Positions 16,312 to 27,251 of a stretch of 36,807 nucleotides of DNA are shown here, in pieces. This DNA is from Candidatus Desulfaltia bathyphila (GTDB lineage Bacteria > Desulfobacterota > Desulfobacteria > Desulfobacterales > ETH-SRB1). The translations under genes were made by a program, and so were the position numbers. How positions within the stretch are numbered: the stretch's first letter is position 1; each line of letters begins with the position of its first letter. The notes below the pieces were generated by a model. It had not been told where the DNA came from. It worked only from the letters and a program-made list of their open reading frames with translations, and searched no databases. Where the stretch lies: positions 1 through 36,807 of the forward strand of contig JACNLL010000047.1 in assembly GCA_014381545.1 (NCBI GenBank). Reading direction: 5' to 3'.

Positions 16312-17124
16312 ATGAAGGATATAAGGGTTGCGGTTGCTATTTTCAATTCGCCTGTCAACAAAACCGAGCATAATATTGACCGCATGGCCGGGTGGATAAA
16401 GAAAGCAAAGAGAAAAGGCGCCGAAATAATCTGTTTCCCTGAAATGAATGTTACAGGGTACTGTATACATAAGGATATCAATAAGATAGCAGAGCTTGTC
16501 TCCGGCAGGGCGACACAAGACCTTTTACGTTTAGCCGGAGAGGAAAAAATTGTTATTCTTGCGGGTATGGCTGAGAAAGATGTAACCGGCCAGATATTTG
16601 CAAGCCACCTGGTTATTACGCCTGACAGTGTTTCAGGTATATATCGAAAGCTGCATATAGCTCCCCCTGAGAGTGCTTTTTTTACTCCGGGCAACAAAAT
16701 TCCGCTGTTTGAGACAATAGGAATAAAATTTGGGATTCAGCTCTGTTATGATGCGCATTTTCCCGGGCTTTCCGAACATATGGCTATAAATGGAGCAGAA
16801 CTAATCTTCATTCCACATGCATCTCCAAGAGGAACTCCAGACAAGAAATTCATATCATGGATGCGGCATCTTCCTGCAAGGGCTTATGATAACAGCCTTT
16901 TTATTATCGCATGTAACCAGACAGGTAAAAATGGCAAAGGGCTTACTTTCCCGGGCGTCTCAGTGATAATCGGTCCATCCGGCAAAATTATAAAGAAAAG
17001 GATAAGCGGCAGGGAGGGTATAATGGTAGGAGATTTAAAGGCTGATGACTTGGCCAGGGTACGGAATAACAGGATGCATTTTTTCCTTCCAAACAGAAGG
17101 GCGGGTCTGTATAACAGCCTTTAA
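16312..17124 (+). CDS. Carbon-nitrogen hydrolase (nitrilase superfamily)
   Basis: CFPEMNVTGYCIH, RKLHIAPPESAFFTPGN, IQLCYDAHFPGLSEHMA: E-K-C catalytic triad context. Confidence 0.9.
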   Translation: MKDIRVAVAIFNSPVNKTEHNIDRMAGWIKKAKRKGAEIICFPEMNVTGYCIHKDINKIAELVSGRATQDLLRLAGEEKIVILAGMAEKDVTGQIFASHLVITPDSVSGIYRKLHIAPPESAFFTPGNKIPLFETIGIKFGIQLCYDAHFPGLSEHMAINGAELIFIPHASPRGTPDKKFISWMRHLPARAYDNSLFIIACNQTGKNGKGLTFPGVSVIIGPSGKIIKKRISGREGIMVGDLKADDLARVRNNRMHFFLPNRRAGLYNSL

Positions 17125-17130
17125 TTATTC

Positions 17131-17298
17131 TTATTTCCTGCTTCGTACATAATCCAGAAGATATGCTATCCCGACTAAAAAAATGGTAAGACCGGATACA
17201 TGGAAAACATCGGTTTGGGCGTAAAAAAACCGTGTTAAAATAACCGCAAAAACAACTCCGAGTATGGCCCTGATTATAAAAATATGAAATTGATTCAA
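17131..17298 (-). CDS. Small (55 aa) predicted membrane protein, TTG start, not in the ORF track
   Basis: Manual translation MNQFHIFIIRAILGVVFAVILTRFFYAQTDVFHVSGLTIFLVGIAYLLDYVRSRK*; two hydrophobic helices, basic C-terminus; about 35 nt downstream of rmuC on the same strand. Confidence 0.6.
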   Translation of the reverse strand: MNQFHIFIIRAILGVVFAVILTRFFYAQTDVFHVSGLTIFLVGIAYLLDYVRSRK

Positions 17299-17333
17299 AA
17301 TAATTACCTGTAATATAATTTATTGGGTTGTAG

Positions 17334-18611
17334 TCAGGAATCATCCATCGGTATTTCCTGAACTTTTTTGAGGTTGCGTTCAATGACCCTGGTGCGTACC
17401 TCTGCCTGGTCTATGGTGTTGGCGGCTTCCTGAAGCTTCTTTTTTGTTTTAGCCAGCATGCCGCCAAATTTATCAAACTCTGTCTTAACCCTGCCTAAAA
17501 GTTCCCATACTTCACTGGAACGCCTCTCTATCGCAAGAGTTTTAAAACCCATCTGCAGACTGTTAAGCAATGCTGCAAGAGTTGTCGGGCCGGTAACATT
17601 AATTCGGCATTCACGCTGCAAAAAATCGAACAAACCAGGCATGCGCAGCACCTCTGCATACAACCCCTCCACCGGCAAAAACATAATGCCAAAATCGGTT
17701 GTATTGGGAGGGTCCAGATACTTTTCCTTAATTTTCTTTGCTTCGGCCTTAATACACATTTCAAGATTTTTAATTGATCTTTCTACCAGCTCTTTATCCG
17801 CCGCCTCCTGGGCATCAAGCAGACGCTGGTAATCTTCCTGCGGGAATTTAGAGTCAATCGGCAACCAAACTATCTGTTCTTTATCAACCCCTCTGCCCGG
17901 CAATTTAACGGCAAACTCTACTCTGTCATCACTATTCTTTTTGGTCGCCACATTAACTTCATACTGGTCCTGCGTTAAAATCTGTTCGAGAATATTGCCT
18001 AACTGAATTTCGCCCCATGTGCCGCGCGTTTTCACATTTGTCAAAACCTTCTTAAGATCTCCCACGCCTGCAGCCAGGCTTCTCATTTCTCCAATGCCCT
18101 TATACACCTGCTCTAAGCGCTCACTTACCTGTTTAAACGACTCTCCTATACGTGTTTCCAGAGTTAACTGAAGCTTTTCATCAACAACTGCCCGCATCTG
18201 TTCTAATTTCTTGCTGTTATCCTCCTGCAGCTCCCTCAAGCGGCTATCTATAGTTGCGCGCATCGTATCGAACTTTTCTTCATTGATTTTGGTCATATCG
18301 CCCAGCAGCCTTGAAAAGGAATCAAGCTGATCTTTCTGCATACCAGCGTTTTCGGTCATCCTTTTTAGTAAAGAATCGCTGGAATCCTTTAAGGACCCGC
18401 TTAGTTCTTCCCGAGCCTGTTTGGCGTTTGCGCTGCTTTCTTCCCTGTTTCTTGCGATCTCATCCTTTACCATCCGCTCGGTATTATTATAGATATTGCC
18501 CAGGGCATCTATATCGGTCGCAATTTTTTTAAAAACGTCATCCGATTTACGCTTAATAAGCGCCAAAAGAAGGATGAGTAAAACAATAAAAATCAGCAAG
18601 ATGTCTGTCAT
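17334..18611 (-). CDS. rmuC: DNA recombination protein RmuC
   Basis: N-terminal TM, long coiled coil, GTWGEIQLGNILEQILTQDQYEVN...LPIDSKFPQEDYQRLLDA...MFLPVEGLYAEVLR. Confidence 0.93.
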   Translation of the reverse strand: MTDILLIFIVLLILLLALIKRKSDDVFKKIATDIDALGNIYNNTERMVKDEIARNREESSANAKQAREELSGSLKDSSDSLLKRMTENAGMQKDQLDSFSRLLGDMTKINEEKFDTMRATIDSRLRELQEDNSKKLEQMRAVVDEKLQLTLETRIGESFKQVSERLEQVYKGIGEMRSLAAGVGDLKKVLTNVKTRGTWGEIQLGNILEQILTQDQYEVNVATKKNSDDRVEFAVKLPGRGVDKEQIVWLPIDSKFPQEDYQRLLDAQEAADKELVERSIKNLEMCIKAEAKKIKEKYLDPPNTTDFGIMFLPVEGLYAEVLRMPGLFDFLQRECRINVTGPTTLAALLNSLQMGFKTLAIERRSSEVWELLGRVKTEFDKFGGMLAKTKKKLQEAANTIDQAEVRTRVIERNLKKVQEIPMDDS

Positions 18612-18765
18612 AAGCGTTCCCGTGTTAAATAAAGCAACTCACAATAAACTTCATTATCTTTTTTATCAATTATCAATATTAAAGATTTGTGTCAAATTTA
18701 TCTGTTTTTTTCTTTACTTAATTATCAGTTATTGTTATAAATTAATTTTTTTTAGGTGTTAAGTG

Positions 18766-18922
18766 TGATGGCTTCGTAAAAAGTCGAAAAACAGGTCACT
18801 CCCGCGAAAGCGGGAGCCCATAAGTGCTTGAAAGAACTGGATAGCGCTAATGCTTCACTACGTGCCCCGATCAGGTCGAGAATGACAAAAGGGTAGAAAT
18901 TCGACTTTTTAAGAGTTCATCA
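18766..18922. repeat. MITE-like repeat element, copy 1 (about 157 bp, both ends present)
   Basis: TGATGGCTTCGTAAAAAGTCGAA ... TTCGACTTTTTAAGAGTTCATCA; contains internal hairpin ACTCCCGCGAAAGCGGGAG. Confidence 0.75.
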
Positions 18923-19041
18923 GTGTTAACCATTTGATAAAATAAATAGTTTCTTTAAAGCCTTATGAATTAGATTTTCATCAACAGTTGGAAAGTAAGC
19001 AAAATCGTCTTTATATAAAAGGTTACCGGAGGATTATAAAA

Positions 19042-19197
19042 ATGGACATCAGCAGGAAGTTGGGGATTTTAGTTTTTTGTGCTGTACCGGCAATTGTTGG
19101 CGGAGGTATTGTTTACGCTATTTTTGGAACTTATGCCCCTGTTTTCATATATGAAATCCTTCTTTTATTCGTAACTCTCGGCATTATAAGCAAGTAA
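19042..19197 (+). CDS. Small (51 aa) predicted membrane protein
   Basis: MDISRKLGILVFCAVPAIVGGGIVYAIFGTYAPVFIYEILLLFVTLGIISK; start refined from the track's 18988 to ATG 19042, which follows CCGGAGG. Confidence 0.55.
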   Translation: MDISRKLGILVFCAVPAIVGGGIVYAIFGTYAPVFIYEILLLFVTLGIISK

Positions 19198-19269
19198 AGT
19201 GGGGCGTTCGAAAAATCCCGGATCTTTACGCCAGGGGCAAGGAATAAATATCTTAGCGCATAGAAATTT

Positions 19270-19345
19270 GATGGCGTTGTAAAAAGTCGAAAAACAGGTC
19301 ACTCCCGCGAAAGCGGGAGCCCATAAGTGCTTGAAAGAACTGGAT
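19270..19345. repeat. MITE-like repeat element, copy 2 (left part; right end not recognisable)
   Basis: 76 bp matching 18767-18842 with only two mismatches by eye (GATGGCGTTG versus GATGGCTTCG). Confidence 0.85.
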
Positions 19346-19536
19346 TCTCGCTCTCGCGGGAATGACGGGAAAAGAGGACACTTTACAAAGGTCTCATTTC
19401 CCGTGGCCTGTCTGCGTCTGCCTGCGCGTTGCATCCGTCTACGTGTTATTTTCCGCCAAACAGGCTTGAACGGGCCGTTTCCGGATCGAAATTTTATTCC
19501 AAGCGGTAAATTATTAATTTTGTTCGTGGAGGTATT

Positions 19537-20622
19537 ATGCGAGATGGCAATTCTCGAAATATCATTTTTGGGTTTTTTCTTAGCCTTTTTATCCTTTCAA
19601 TTGCAATGCTCGCATGGCTTATATGGCCATTTATATCGATAATTATTCTTGCATCTGTTATTACAGGCATTTTCAGCCCTGTTTTTAATTTAATAAGTGT
19701 AAAAGATAAAATAACCCCCCCTTTTGCCTCATTTTTAACCTGCATTTTAATATTTTTTGTCGTGCTTGTTCCAATAGGATTTTTTGTGGGCATACTATCA
19801 AAAGAGGCGCATGATCTTTATATAACTGCGAAGGATGCATTATTAAATGACCAGATAAAAAACCTTTTTGCAAACAGCGTTCTTCTTGAAAAAACAAACC
19901 TTGTGCTTAAAAATTTCAATCTTGAACTCACAGGAGAAGCTCTAAACAAGACTATTTCAGAAATTGGTAAAATTGTCGGCTTTTTTCTTTACGAGCAGGC
20001 CAGATCGATCGCCGCAAATACTCTTGCATTTTTTGCAAACATATTTCTTATGCTTCTTGTTGTCTATTTTCTTTTAATTGACGGCAGCGGGCTGATTTCT
20101 TTTATTACCGACCTTTCCCCGTTCCCAAAAGAACAGGACGAAAAATTAATTCAAAAGTTTAAGGATATGGCTGGAGCCATTCTGATCGGCAACGGCCTTG
20201 GTGGTTTGATCCAGGGAATCTTGGGCGGAACCGTTTTCATGCTGTTTGGCTTAAAGTCCCCTTTTCTGTGGGGTGTGATAATGGCTCTGCTTGCATTTCT
20301 TCCTATAATAGGGATTGGAGTTGTATTTATCCCGGCGGCTATATATCTTTTTTTAAAAGGACAGATCGCCTCAGCTATTTTCTTTGTTATTTTTTATATA
20401 ATCCTTTCCGGCGGCATTGAATATATATTCAAGCCAAAAATAGTGGGCCAGCGCGTTAAAATGCATACACTTCTTGTATTCTTTTCCATAATCGGAGGCC
20501 TTAAGCTGTTCGGAATTCTTGGCATTATATACGGCCCGCTTATTGTGACCGCATTTTTGACCCTAACTGATATTTATCATGCCAGTTACCAGAAACTACT
20601 TGGGCCAAAGGAATTGATCTAA
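19537..20622 (+). CDS. AI-2E family transporter (PerM/YdiK-like)
   Basis: Multiple TMs; GNGLGGLIQGILGGTVFMLFGLKSPFLWGVIMALLAFLPIIGIGVVFIPAAIYL; GGLKLFGILGIIYGPLIV. Confidence 0.9.
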   Translation: MRDGNSRNIIFGFFLSLFILSIAMLAWLIWPFISIIILASVITGIFSPVFNLISVKDKITPPFASFLTCILIFFVVLVPIGFFVGILSKEAHDLYITAKDALLNDQIKNLFANSVLLEKTNLVLKNFNLELTGEALNKTISEIGKIVGFFLYEQARSIAANTLAFFANIFLMLLVVYFLLIDGSGLISFITDLSPFPKEQDEKLIQKFKDMAGAILIGNGLGGLIQGILGGTVFMLFGLKSPFLWGVIMALLAFLPIIGIGVVFIPAAIYLFLKGQIASAIFFVIFYIILSGGIEYIFKPKIVGQRVKMHTLLVFFSIIGGLKLFGILGIIYGPLIVTAFLTLTDIYHASYQKLLGPKELI

Positions 20623-23070
20623 ATGTATACAGAAAAAATGTCGGAAATCAGCATTGAAAGCGAGATGAAAAAATCTTATCTCGATTATGCCATGAGCGTG
20701 ATCATAGGAAGGGCTTTGCCGGATGTGCGTGACGGCCTGAAACCTGTCCACAGGCGCGTGCTATATGCAATGCGTGAGCTCAAAAACGACTGGAATAAAC
20801 CTTATAAAAAGTCTGCCCGCATTGTCGGAGATGTTATCGGTAAATATCATCCTCATGGCGATGCTGCCGTCTATGACACAATTGTGAGGATGGCGCAGGA
20901 TTTTTCTTTAAGATATCCCCTTATAAACGGCCAGGGAAATTTTGGCTCCGTTGACGGGGATTCTCCCGCAGCAATGAGATACACAGAGATCAGAATGATG
21001 CGCCTGGCGCATCAGATGCTGGAGGATCTGGACAAAGAAACAGTTGACTGGAGCCCGAATTATGATGAATCCTTGAATGAGCCTTCAGTGCTTCCTGCTA
21101 AACTTCCTAATCTTTTGATCAATGGTTCTTCCGGCATAGCGGTCGGCATGGCGACCAATATTCCGCCGCATAATCTTTATGAAATAATTGCGGCAATAAA
21201 TGCGATAATAGACAACGATGCAATTTCATGTCAGGACCTTATAAAATTGGCGCCTGGACCCGACTTTCCTACAGGCGGCATTATTTACGGAACAACCGGT
21301 ATATTTGACGCATATAAAACCGGACGCGGTATAATCCGTGTAAGAGCAAGAATTCAAATCGAAAAGGACAAAAGAACACAAAGCGAAACCATAATAATTA
21401 CAGAACTCCCTTATCAGGTTAACAAAGCCAGGCTTATTGAAAAGATTGCCGGAATGATGAGGCACAAGCAAATAGAAGGAATAAGATATATAAGGGATGA
21501 ATCCGATAGAGAGGGAATGCGGATCGCTATAAGCCTTAAGAGGGATCAGGTTGCAGGGGTGGTGATTAATCAGCTTTATAAGCACACACAGATGGAAAAC
21601 ACCTTTGGCATTATACTTCTTGCTATTGTAAACAACCAGCCGCGACTTCTATCTTTTAAAGAAATCCTTAAACATTTTATTTTTCACCGCAAAAACATAA
21701 TTATTCGGCGGACCAATTACGATCTGAAAAAGGCTCAGGCGCGCGCTCATATACTTGAAGGCTTGAAAATCGCCCTTGATAATCTTGATAATGTTGTTTC
21801 CCTTATTAGAAAATCAAGATCCCCTGTTGATGCAAAAGCAGGTCTGATCCAAAAATTTGATTTAAGCGCGATTCAGGCTCAGGCAATATTGGATATGCGC
21901 CTGCAAAGGCTTACCGGTCTTGAACGCGAAAAAATATTAGAAGAATACAAGAATGTTTTACAAGATATCGCAAGATTCAAAAAAATACTTGCCAGCGAAA
22001 AAATAGTAGAACAAATCATCAAAGAGGAGCTTTCTGAGATACAAAACGAATTCGGAGATCCTCGCCGCACTGAAATATTGGAAGCTACAAAGGAGATTAC
22101 AATAGAGGACATGATTGTTGAAGAGGATATGGTCGTCACCATATCCAACAGCGGTTATATAAAACGGAATCCGATTACCCTTTATCAAAGCCAGCATCGG
22201 GGCGGTAAGGGAAAGACAGCAATGGGAATAAAAGATGAAGATTTCGTCAAACATCTCTTTGTAGCCTCCACTCACCATACATTTCTTTTTTTTACAAATC
22301 TGGGAAGGGTTTACTGGCGCAAAGTATATGATATCCCTCAGGCAGGTCGTTTGAGCCGCGGCAAAGCGATTATTAATTTTCTTAACTTCGAAAAAGATGA
22401 AAAGCTTACAACGGTGCTTGACGTGCCGTCGTTTGAACCGGGCTATCATGTTATTATGGCCACAAAAAATGGGCTTGTAAAAAAGACCGATCTTATAGCT
22501 TACAGCCATCCCAGGGCAGGAGGTATCATAGCCTTGAAACTTGCCGCAGATGATGAGTTGATCGGAACACGGATAACAGACGGAACGATGAATGTGTTTT
22601 TGTGTTCTGCTACTGGCAAATCAATACGTTTTCACGAATCTGATGTTCGTCCGACAGGTCGTGTTACAGGTGGGGTACGTGGACTGAAGCTGGCTCCCAG
22701 TGACCGCATGGTCGGCATGGAGGTTTTGAGCCATGGACAGACATTGTTTACCGCCACAGAAAACGGGTATGGAAAAAGAACATCAATCGATGAATATCCT
22801 GTTCAGAAACGCGGGGGCAAAGGTGTAATTACTATCAAAACAAGCAAGCGGAACGGGCTCGTAGTTGCAATGCTTCTTGTGGAAGAGGATGACGACCTTA
22901 TGCTCATGACTAACTGCGGCAAGATTATACGCATGCCCATAAAAGGATTTTCGATCATCAGTCGCAACACCCAGGGCGTAAAGCTTATAGATATTAATCG
23001 TGGAGAAAAGGTCATGGGAGCTGCCGGGCTTGCTGAAAAGGAAGAGGAACAAGGTAATACAACTCAATGA
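20623..23070 (+). CDS. gyrA: DNA gyrase subunit A
   Basis: [43 protein letters not shown] (catalytic Tyr), GyrA-box-like QKRGGKG near the C-terminus. Confidence 0.95.
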   Translation: MYTEKMSEISIESEMKKSYLDYAMSVIIGRALPDVRDGLKPVHRRVLYAMRELKNDWNKPYKKSARIVGDVIGKYHPHGDAAVYDTIVRMAQDFSLRYPLINGQGNFGSVDGDSPAAMRYTEIRMMRLAHQMLEDLDKETVDWSPNYDESLNEPSVLPAKLPNLLINGSSGIAVGMATNIPPHNLYEIIAAINAIIDNDAISCQDLIKLAPGPDFPTGGIIYGTTGIFDAYKTGRGIIRVRARIQIEKDKRTQSETIIITELPYQVNKARLIEKIAGMMRHKQIEGIRYIRDESDREGMRIAISLKRDQVAGVVINQLYKHTQMENTFGIILLAIVNNQPRLLSFKEILKHFIFHRKNIIIRRTNYDLKKAQARAHILEGLKIALDNLDNVVSLIRKSRSPVDAKAGLIQKFDLSAIQAQAILDMRLQRLTGLEREKILEEYKNVLQDIARFKKILASEKIVEQIIKEELSEIQNEFGDPRRTEILEATKEITIEDMIVEEDMVVTISNSGYIKRNPITLYQSQHRGGKGKTAMGIKDEDFVKHLFVASTHHTFLFFTNLGRVYWRKVYDIPQAGRLSRGKAIINFLNFEKDEKLTTVLDVPSFEPGYHVIMATKNGLVKKTDLIAYSHPRAGGIIALKLAADDELIGTRITDGTMNVFLCSATGKSIRFHESDVRPTGRVTGGVRGLKLAPSDRMVGMEVLSHGQTLFTATENGYGKRTSIDEYPVQKRGGKGVITIKTSKRNGLVVAMLLVEEDDDLMLMTNCGKIIRMPIKGFSIISRNTQGVKLIDINRGEKVMGAAGLAEKEEEQGNTTQ

Positions 23071-24089
23071 ATAATATTTCTACAAAAATCGGTGTCGTTG
23101 GAGGTGGAAGCTGGGGAACAACTCTGGCCGATCTTCTTGGCAGGAAAGGTTTTAATATTGACCTGTGGGTATTTGAAGCTGAAATAATTAAGCAAATTAA
23201 GGAGTTAAGAGAAAACAGGCTGTTTCTTCCAGGCATTTCACTCTCTTCAAACATATGCCCGTCAAACGATCTGTCTCGCGTTGTATCAGGCAAGGACCTG
23301 GTGCTCATTGTTGTGCCCTCTCACTTTATGAGAGAAACATCACATGCAATTGCCGGATATGTTTCAAAGGATACCATAATAGTTTCCGCCTCAAAAGGGA
23401 TTGAGAACAAAACCCATTTAACTATGTCCGGCGTGCTTAAAGAAACACTTCCGAAAATTCCAGAAAAGCATATTGCAGCCCTTTCCGGCCCAAGTTTTGC
23501 CCGTGAGGTTGCTTCAAACGTTCCAACCTTAGTCGCTGTGGCATCAAAAGATAAAAAGACGGCCGCCTTCGTGCAGCATGTTTTTGCCACAGATCTTTTT
23601 AGAGTATACACAAACAATGATATTATCGGAGTGGAATTAGGCGGTTCCGTCAAGAATGTAATTGCCATTGCCTCAGGAATGATCGATGGGCTCGGTTTGG
23701 GTTTGAATACCAGAGCTGCCCTGATTACCAGAGGTCTTACGGAAATCAGGCGTCTCGGCTTAAGGCTTGGGGCAAATCCACGCACATTTACCGGTCTAAC
23801 CGGCGTTGGAGACCTGATCCTGACCTGTACCGGAAAATTAAGCCGCAACTATACTGTCGGCAAACAGTTAGGCCAGGGGAAGAAGTTGCAGGATATCCTA
23901 TCTAAAATGCGCATGGTTGCCGAGGGAATTAAAACAGCTAAATCTGTTTACAACCTGTCTCGCAAGATCAACGTTGAAATGCCTATCTCTCACGAGATCT
24001 ATCATATACTCTATGACGATGCTTCTCCAAAAGAGGCGCTGCATAAGCTGATGACTCGTGATCTTAAGCATGAGCTGGATGAGTTATGA
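23067..24089 (+). CDS. gpsA: Glycerol-3-phosphate dehydrogenase [NAD(P)+]
   Basis: [60 protein letters not shown] overlap with gyrA. Confidence 0.95.
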   Translation: MNNISTKIGVVGGGSWGTTLADLLGRKGFNIDLWVFEAEIIKQIKELRENRLFLPGISLSSNICPSNDLSRVVSGKDLVLIVVPSHFMRETSHAIAGYVSKDTIIVSASKGIENKTHLTMSGVLKETLPKIPEKHIAALSGPSFAREVASNVPTLVAVASKDKKTAAFVQHVFATDLFRVYTNNDIIGVELGGSVKNVIAIASGMIDGLGLGLNTRAALITRGLTEIRRLGLRLGANPRTFTGLTGVGDLILTCTGKLSRNYTVGKQLGQGKKLQDILSKMRMVAEGIKTAKSVYNLSRKINVEMPISHEIYHILYDDASPKEALHKLMTRDLKHELDEL

Positions 24090-24130
24090 TAAATTCGTAG
24101 AAAGTCGAATTCATCAGGTGTTAGGTGTTA
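24087..24130. repeat. Palindrome TGATAAATT-N12-AATTCATCA plus (GGTGTTA)x2, overlapping the gpsA stop
   Basis: Same module as 15254-15311 in inverse orientation. Confidence 0.75.
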
Positions 24131-24150
24131 ATTGACTGGTATTTAAGTAG

Positions 24151-24879
24151 ATGAGAAAGACCAAGGCTCATAAAGGAACGGGACACAGACAAAGGTTGCG
24201 GGACAAATTTCTTGCTTCAGGCCTGTCCGGATTTCATGACTACGAGGTGATTGAACTCCTTCTCACCCTTGCCACTCCGCAAAAGGACTGCAAAGAAACC
24301 GCTAAAGCCGCTTTAAAAAGGTTTAAAACTCTCCAGAATGTATTTGAGGCATCCCCTGCGGAGCTTTGCGAGATTGATGGCATAGGCCCTAAAAATTTAA
24401 TCGGGTTGAAACTGATAAAGGCTGTTGCCGACAGGTATCTGAAAAAGAAATTGATAGAAAAAAAACCTCTTAACAGCTCAAAAGAATTATTTGAATATCT
24501 ATATCACAGCATGAAGGAAAAAAGCAGGGAAAATTTTAAGGTAATTTTTTTAGATGCAAAAAACAATGTTATTGCAATCAAAACACTCTTTCAAGGCACC
24601 TTAACCGCCAGTTCTGTTTACCCAAGGGAGGTTGTACATGCAGCCCTGAATCAGCACGCGGCAGCGCTTATCTTTGCCCATAACCATCCTTCCGGGGATC
24701 CAGAACCCTCCGCAGAAGACATCTCCATAACTAAGCAACTTGTTTTTGCATGCAAAACAATGGGGATAACCGTTCATGAACATTTGGTAATAGGAAATAA
24801 CAACTATTTCAGCTTTGCGGATCAAGGATATATCGCCAGAATGAATCGTGAGTTTGAAGCAATAAATAAAGGAAAATGA
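24151..24879 (+). CDS. radC: RadC/JAB-domain DNA repair-like protein
   Basis: HxH...D metal motif HNHPSGDPEPSAEDISITKQL; N-terminal HhH (EIDGIGPKNLIGLKLI). Confidence 0.93.
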   Translation: MRKTKAHKGTGHRQRLRDKFLASGLSGFHDYEVIELLLTLATPQKDCKETAKAALKRFKTLQNVFEASPAELCEIDGIGPKNLIGLKLIKAVADRYLKKKLIEKKPLNSSKELFEYLYHSMKEKSRENFKVIFLDAKNNVIAIKTLFQGTLTASSVYPREVVHAALNQHAAALIFAHNHPSGDPEPSAEDISITKQLVFACKTMGITVHEHLVIGNNNYFSFADQGYIARMNREFEAINKGK

Positions 24880-25172
24880 AAGATAAAAAGAAAAAATATC
24901 CATCCTGTTTTGGAATTATTGAGGTTGTTTTCCCAAAAGCAGATGATGGCCTGAGAACCACTCCGGATGCTTGTCTTGAGTGTGCCCATAAAACTCAGTG
25001 CCTGAGATCAGCCATGAAGGAATTGGAAGGGCTCAAGGTCCGTGAAGAATTTGTAGACAGGGCATATGAGTCGGGTATGATAGGTTTTCTGGATAGATGG
25101 TCCAAAAAAAAGGGGTTAAGCCGCAGGATAAAGGAGCAGAAAAGCAAAGATAAAGTGACTAAAGTAAACTAA
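24876..25172 (+). CDS. Conserved-looking hypothetical small protein with clustered cysteines
   Basis: Overlaps the radC stop (ATGA); CLECAHKTQCLRSAM motif. Confidence 0.65.
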   Translation: MKDKKKKYPSCFGIIEVVFPKADDGLRTTPDACLECAHKTQCLRSAMKELEGLKVREEFVDRAYESGMIGFLDRWSKKKGLSRRIKEQKSKDKVTKVN

Positions 25173-25276
25173 AGTTAAAGAATCGATTCGCTCTATTTTT
25201 AAATTTTGAGTTATGAGTTTTTAATTCAAAACTGAGAATTTAAAATTCAAAATTATTCAGATTCAGGAGATATATA

Positions 25277-26473
25277 ATGAAATCAATCAAAGAAATAGAT
25301 ATTACAAACAAGAGGGTTTTTATCAGGGTCGATTTTAATGTTCCTATGGATGAACAGCAGAATATTATGGATGACACCAGGATTCGGTCTGTTCTTCCCA
25401 CATTAAGATATGCTCTGGACAATAAGGCAAAGCTGATCATAGCTTCACACATGGGCAGACCAAAAAGAAAGAAATCTCCTAAACTAAGCCTTAAACCAAT
25501 AGCCAAACGGCTGGGCAGACTGCTTGAAAAAGATGTGAAGATGGCAAACGACTGTATAGGGCCTGATGTAAAATCCCTTATATCAGCTATGAAAGCAGGC
25601 GATATTATTCTTCTTGAAAACTTACGATTCCATCGAGAAGAACAGGAAAATAACGATGAATTTGCCAAAAAGCTTGCGTCGCTTTGCGATATATATGTAA
25701 ATAATGCTTTTGCCGTATCACACCGTGTCAACGCTTCTGTCGTGGCTATTACAAAATATGCGCCTGTCTCGGTTTCCGGCTTCCTGCTTCAAAAAGAAAT
25801 CGGTTATTTTTCAAAGATAATGGCCGATCCGCAACACCCTCTTGTCGCAATTATCGGCGGCGCAAAAGTATCTGACAAGCTTATGGCATTAGATAACATG
25901 CTGGATCACGTTGATAAGTTCATAATCGGCGGAGCCATGGCAAACACCTTTTTGAAAAGCAAAGGCTATGATCTTGGGAAGTCAAAAATCGAAGAAGATC
26001 TTGTAGGGGCAGCCGGATCGATCATGAAAAAAGCAGCCAAACGCAAAGTTAAGTTCTATCTTCCGATTGATGCCGTAGTTGCAAGACGCCTTGATTCAAA
26101 AGCTCAAACAAAGGTAGTGCCTACACAGGAGATCCCTGAAAACTGGATGGCCCTGGATATAGGCCCTGCCACTTCTTTGCTCTTTTCCGAAGTTCTTTAT
26201 AACGCAAAAACAGTAATTTGGAATGGCCCCATGGGTGTGTTTGAAATCGATTCTTTCAGCAGGGGCACAATTGCCATGGTTCACAGTGTAGCCAACTGCT
26301 ATGCCCTCTCTATTGTCGGCGGAGGCGATACAGATGTGGCTGTCCATAAAGAAATGGCAGACGACAGGATAACATATATTTCAACAGGTGGCGGGGCATT
26401 TCTCACCATGTTAGAAGGAAAGATATTGCCTGCAGCAACTGCCCTGGAAGATTCTGAAAAAAAATGGCTATAA
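25277..26473 (+). CDS. pgk: Phosphoglycerate kinase
   Basis: [67 protein letters not shown]. Confidence 0.95.
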   Translation: MKSIKEIDITNKRVFIRVDFNVPMDEQQNIMDDTRIRSVLPTLRYALDNKAKLIIASHMGRPKRKKSPKLSLKPIAKRLGRLLEKDVKMANDCIGPDVKSLISAMKAGDIILLENLRFHREEQENNDEFAKKLASLCDIYVNNAFAVSHRVNASVVAITKYAPVSVSGFLLQKEIGYFSKIMADPQHPLVAIIGGAKVSDKLMALDNMLDHVDKFIIGGAMANTFLKSKGYDLGKSKIEEDLVGAAGSIMKKAAKRKVKFYLPIDAVVARRLDSKAQTKVVPTQEIPENWMALDIGPATSLLFSEVLYNAKTVIWNGPMGVFEIDSFSRGTIAMVHSVANCYALSIVGGGDTDVAVHKEMADDRITYISTGGGAFLTMLEGKILPAATALEDSEKKWL

Positions 26474-27171
26474 AGTCTTTTTCCGGCAAACATATTGCTT
26501 TAATACTTATAATTTTATTCTCCCTTGCATTGCCTGCTTATTTTTACAGGATGCAATTATGGGAAAGTATTACGCAGTGGTATAATCTTTTTGTTGACAG
26601 AGAAAAGGTTACAATATTTATCAAATCATTCGGCTGGGCAGCGCCTGTAATTTTTATGATCATTCAGACTCTACAGGTGCTTTTTGCTCCTGTCCCCGGT
26701 GAAGTTAGCGGCTTTATCGGAGGCTATCTGTTCGGAGCAACTAAAGGTTTCTTGTATTCCAGCATGGCTCTGACCATAGGATCGTTGATCAATTTTGCTA
26801 TTGGTCGCTTTCTGGGAAAACATTATATCAGAAAGCTTATCCCAACCGTTTATTTAAACAAATTCGACACTATTTTAAAACGACAGGGGATTTTTGTTTC
26901 TTTTATTTTATTTGTTTTCCCAGGCTTTCCAAAAGACTACTTTTGTTTTTTCCTTGGCTTAAGCTCTATTCCCGCCAAGATTTTCATTATTATTGCCTGC
27001 ATAGGACGCATGCCCGGGACATTTATGCTAAGCCTTCAGGGAGCATCGATTTATGAACAAAATTATAAGCTGTTCGCTATTGTCCTTGGCTTAAGTCTTG
27101 TTGTTGCCCTATTTGCATACATGCGCAGAGAAACTCTTTATCAGTGGGTGGAAAGGTCTAACAATAAATAA
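26464..27171 (+). CDS. TVP38/TMEM64 (VTT/DedA-like) membrane protein
   Basis: [62 protein letters not shown]; overlaps the pgk 3' end. Confidence 0.85.
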   Translation: MAIKSFSGKHIALILIILFSLALPAYFYRMQLWESITQWYNLFVDREKVTIFIKSFGWAAPVIFMIIQTLQVLFAPVPGEVSGFIGGYLFGATKGFLYSSMALTIGSLINFAIGRFLGKHYIRKLIPTVYLNKFDTILKRQGIFVSFILFVFPGFPKDYFCFFLGLSSIPAKIFIIIACIGRMPGTFMLSLQGASIYEQNYKLFAIVLGLSLVVALFAYMRRETLYQWVERSNNK

Positions 27172-27251
27172 TCGGCTGTTGACGGTTGAAGTAAATGATG
27201 ATAATTAGTTTACTAATTGGAAAAATAAAAAAATACAACGGGGCTTGAAAA

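Noticed and set aside
19165-19434. 89-aa minus-strand ORF containing SFPRERESSSFKHLWAPAFAGVT
   Set aside because: It is a translation of the dispersed repeat at 19270-19345 and beyond; peptides of this kind are common false ORFs from such repeats.
21226-23308. Minus-strand ORFs opposite gyrA and gpsA
   Set aside because: Antisense shadows of well-recognised genes.
25190-25260. A/T-rich AATTCAAAATT-type repeats before pgk as a regulatory element
   Set aside because: Low-complexity repeat without clear symmetry or promoter match; not enough support.
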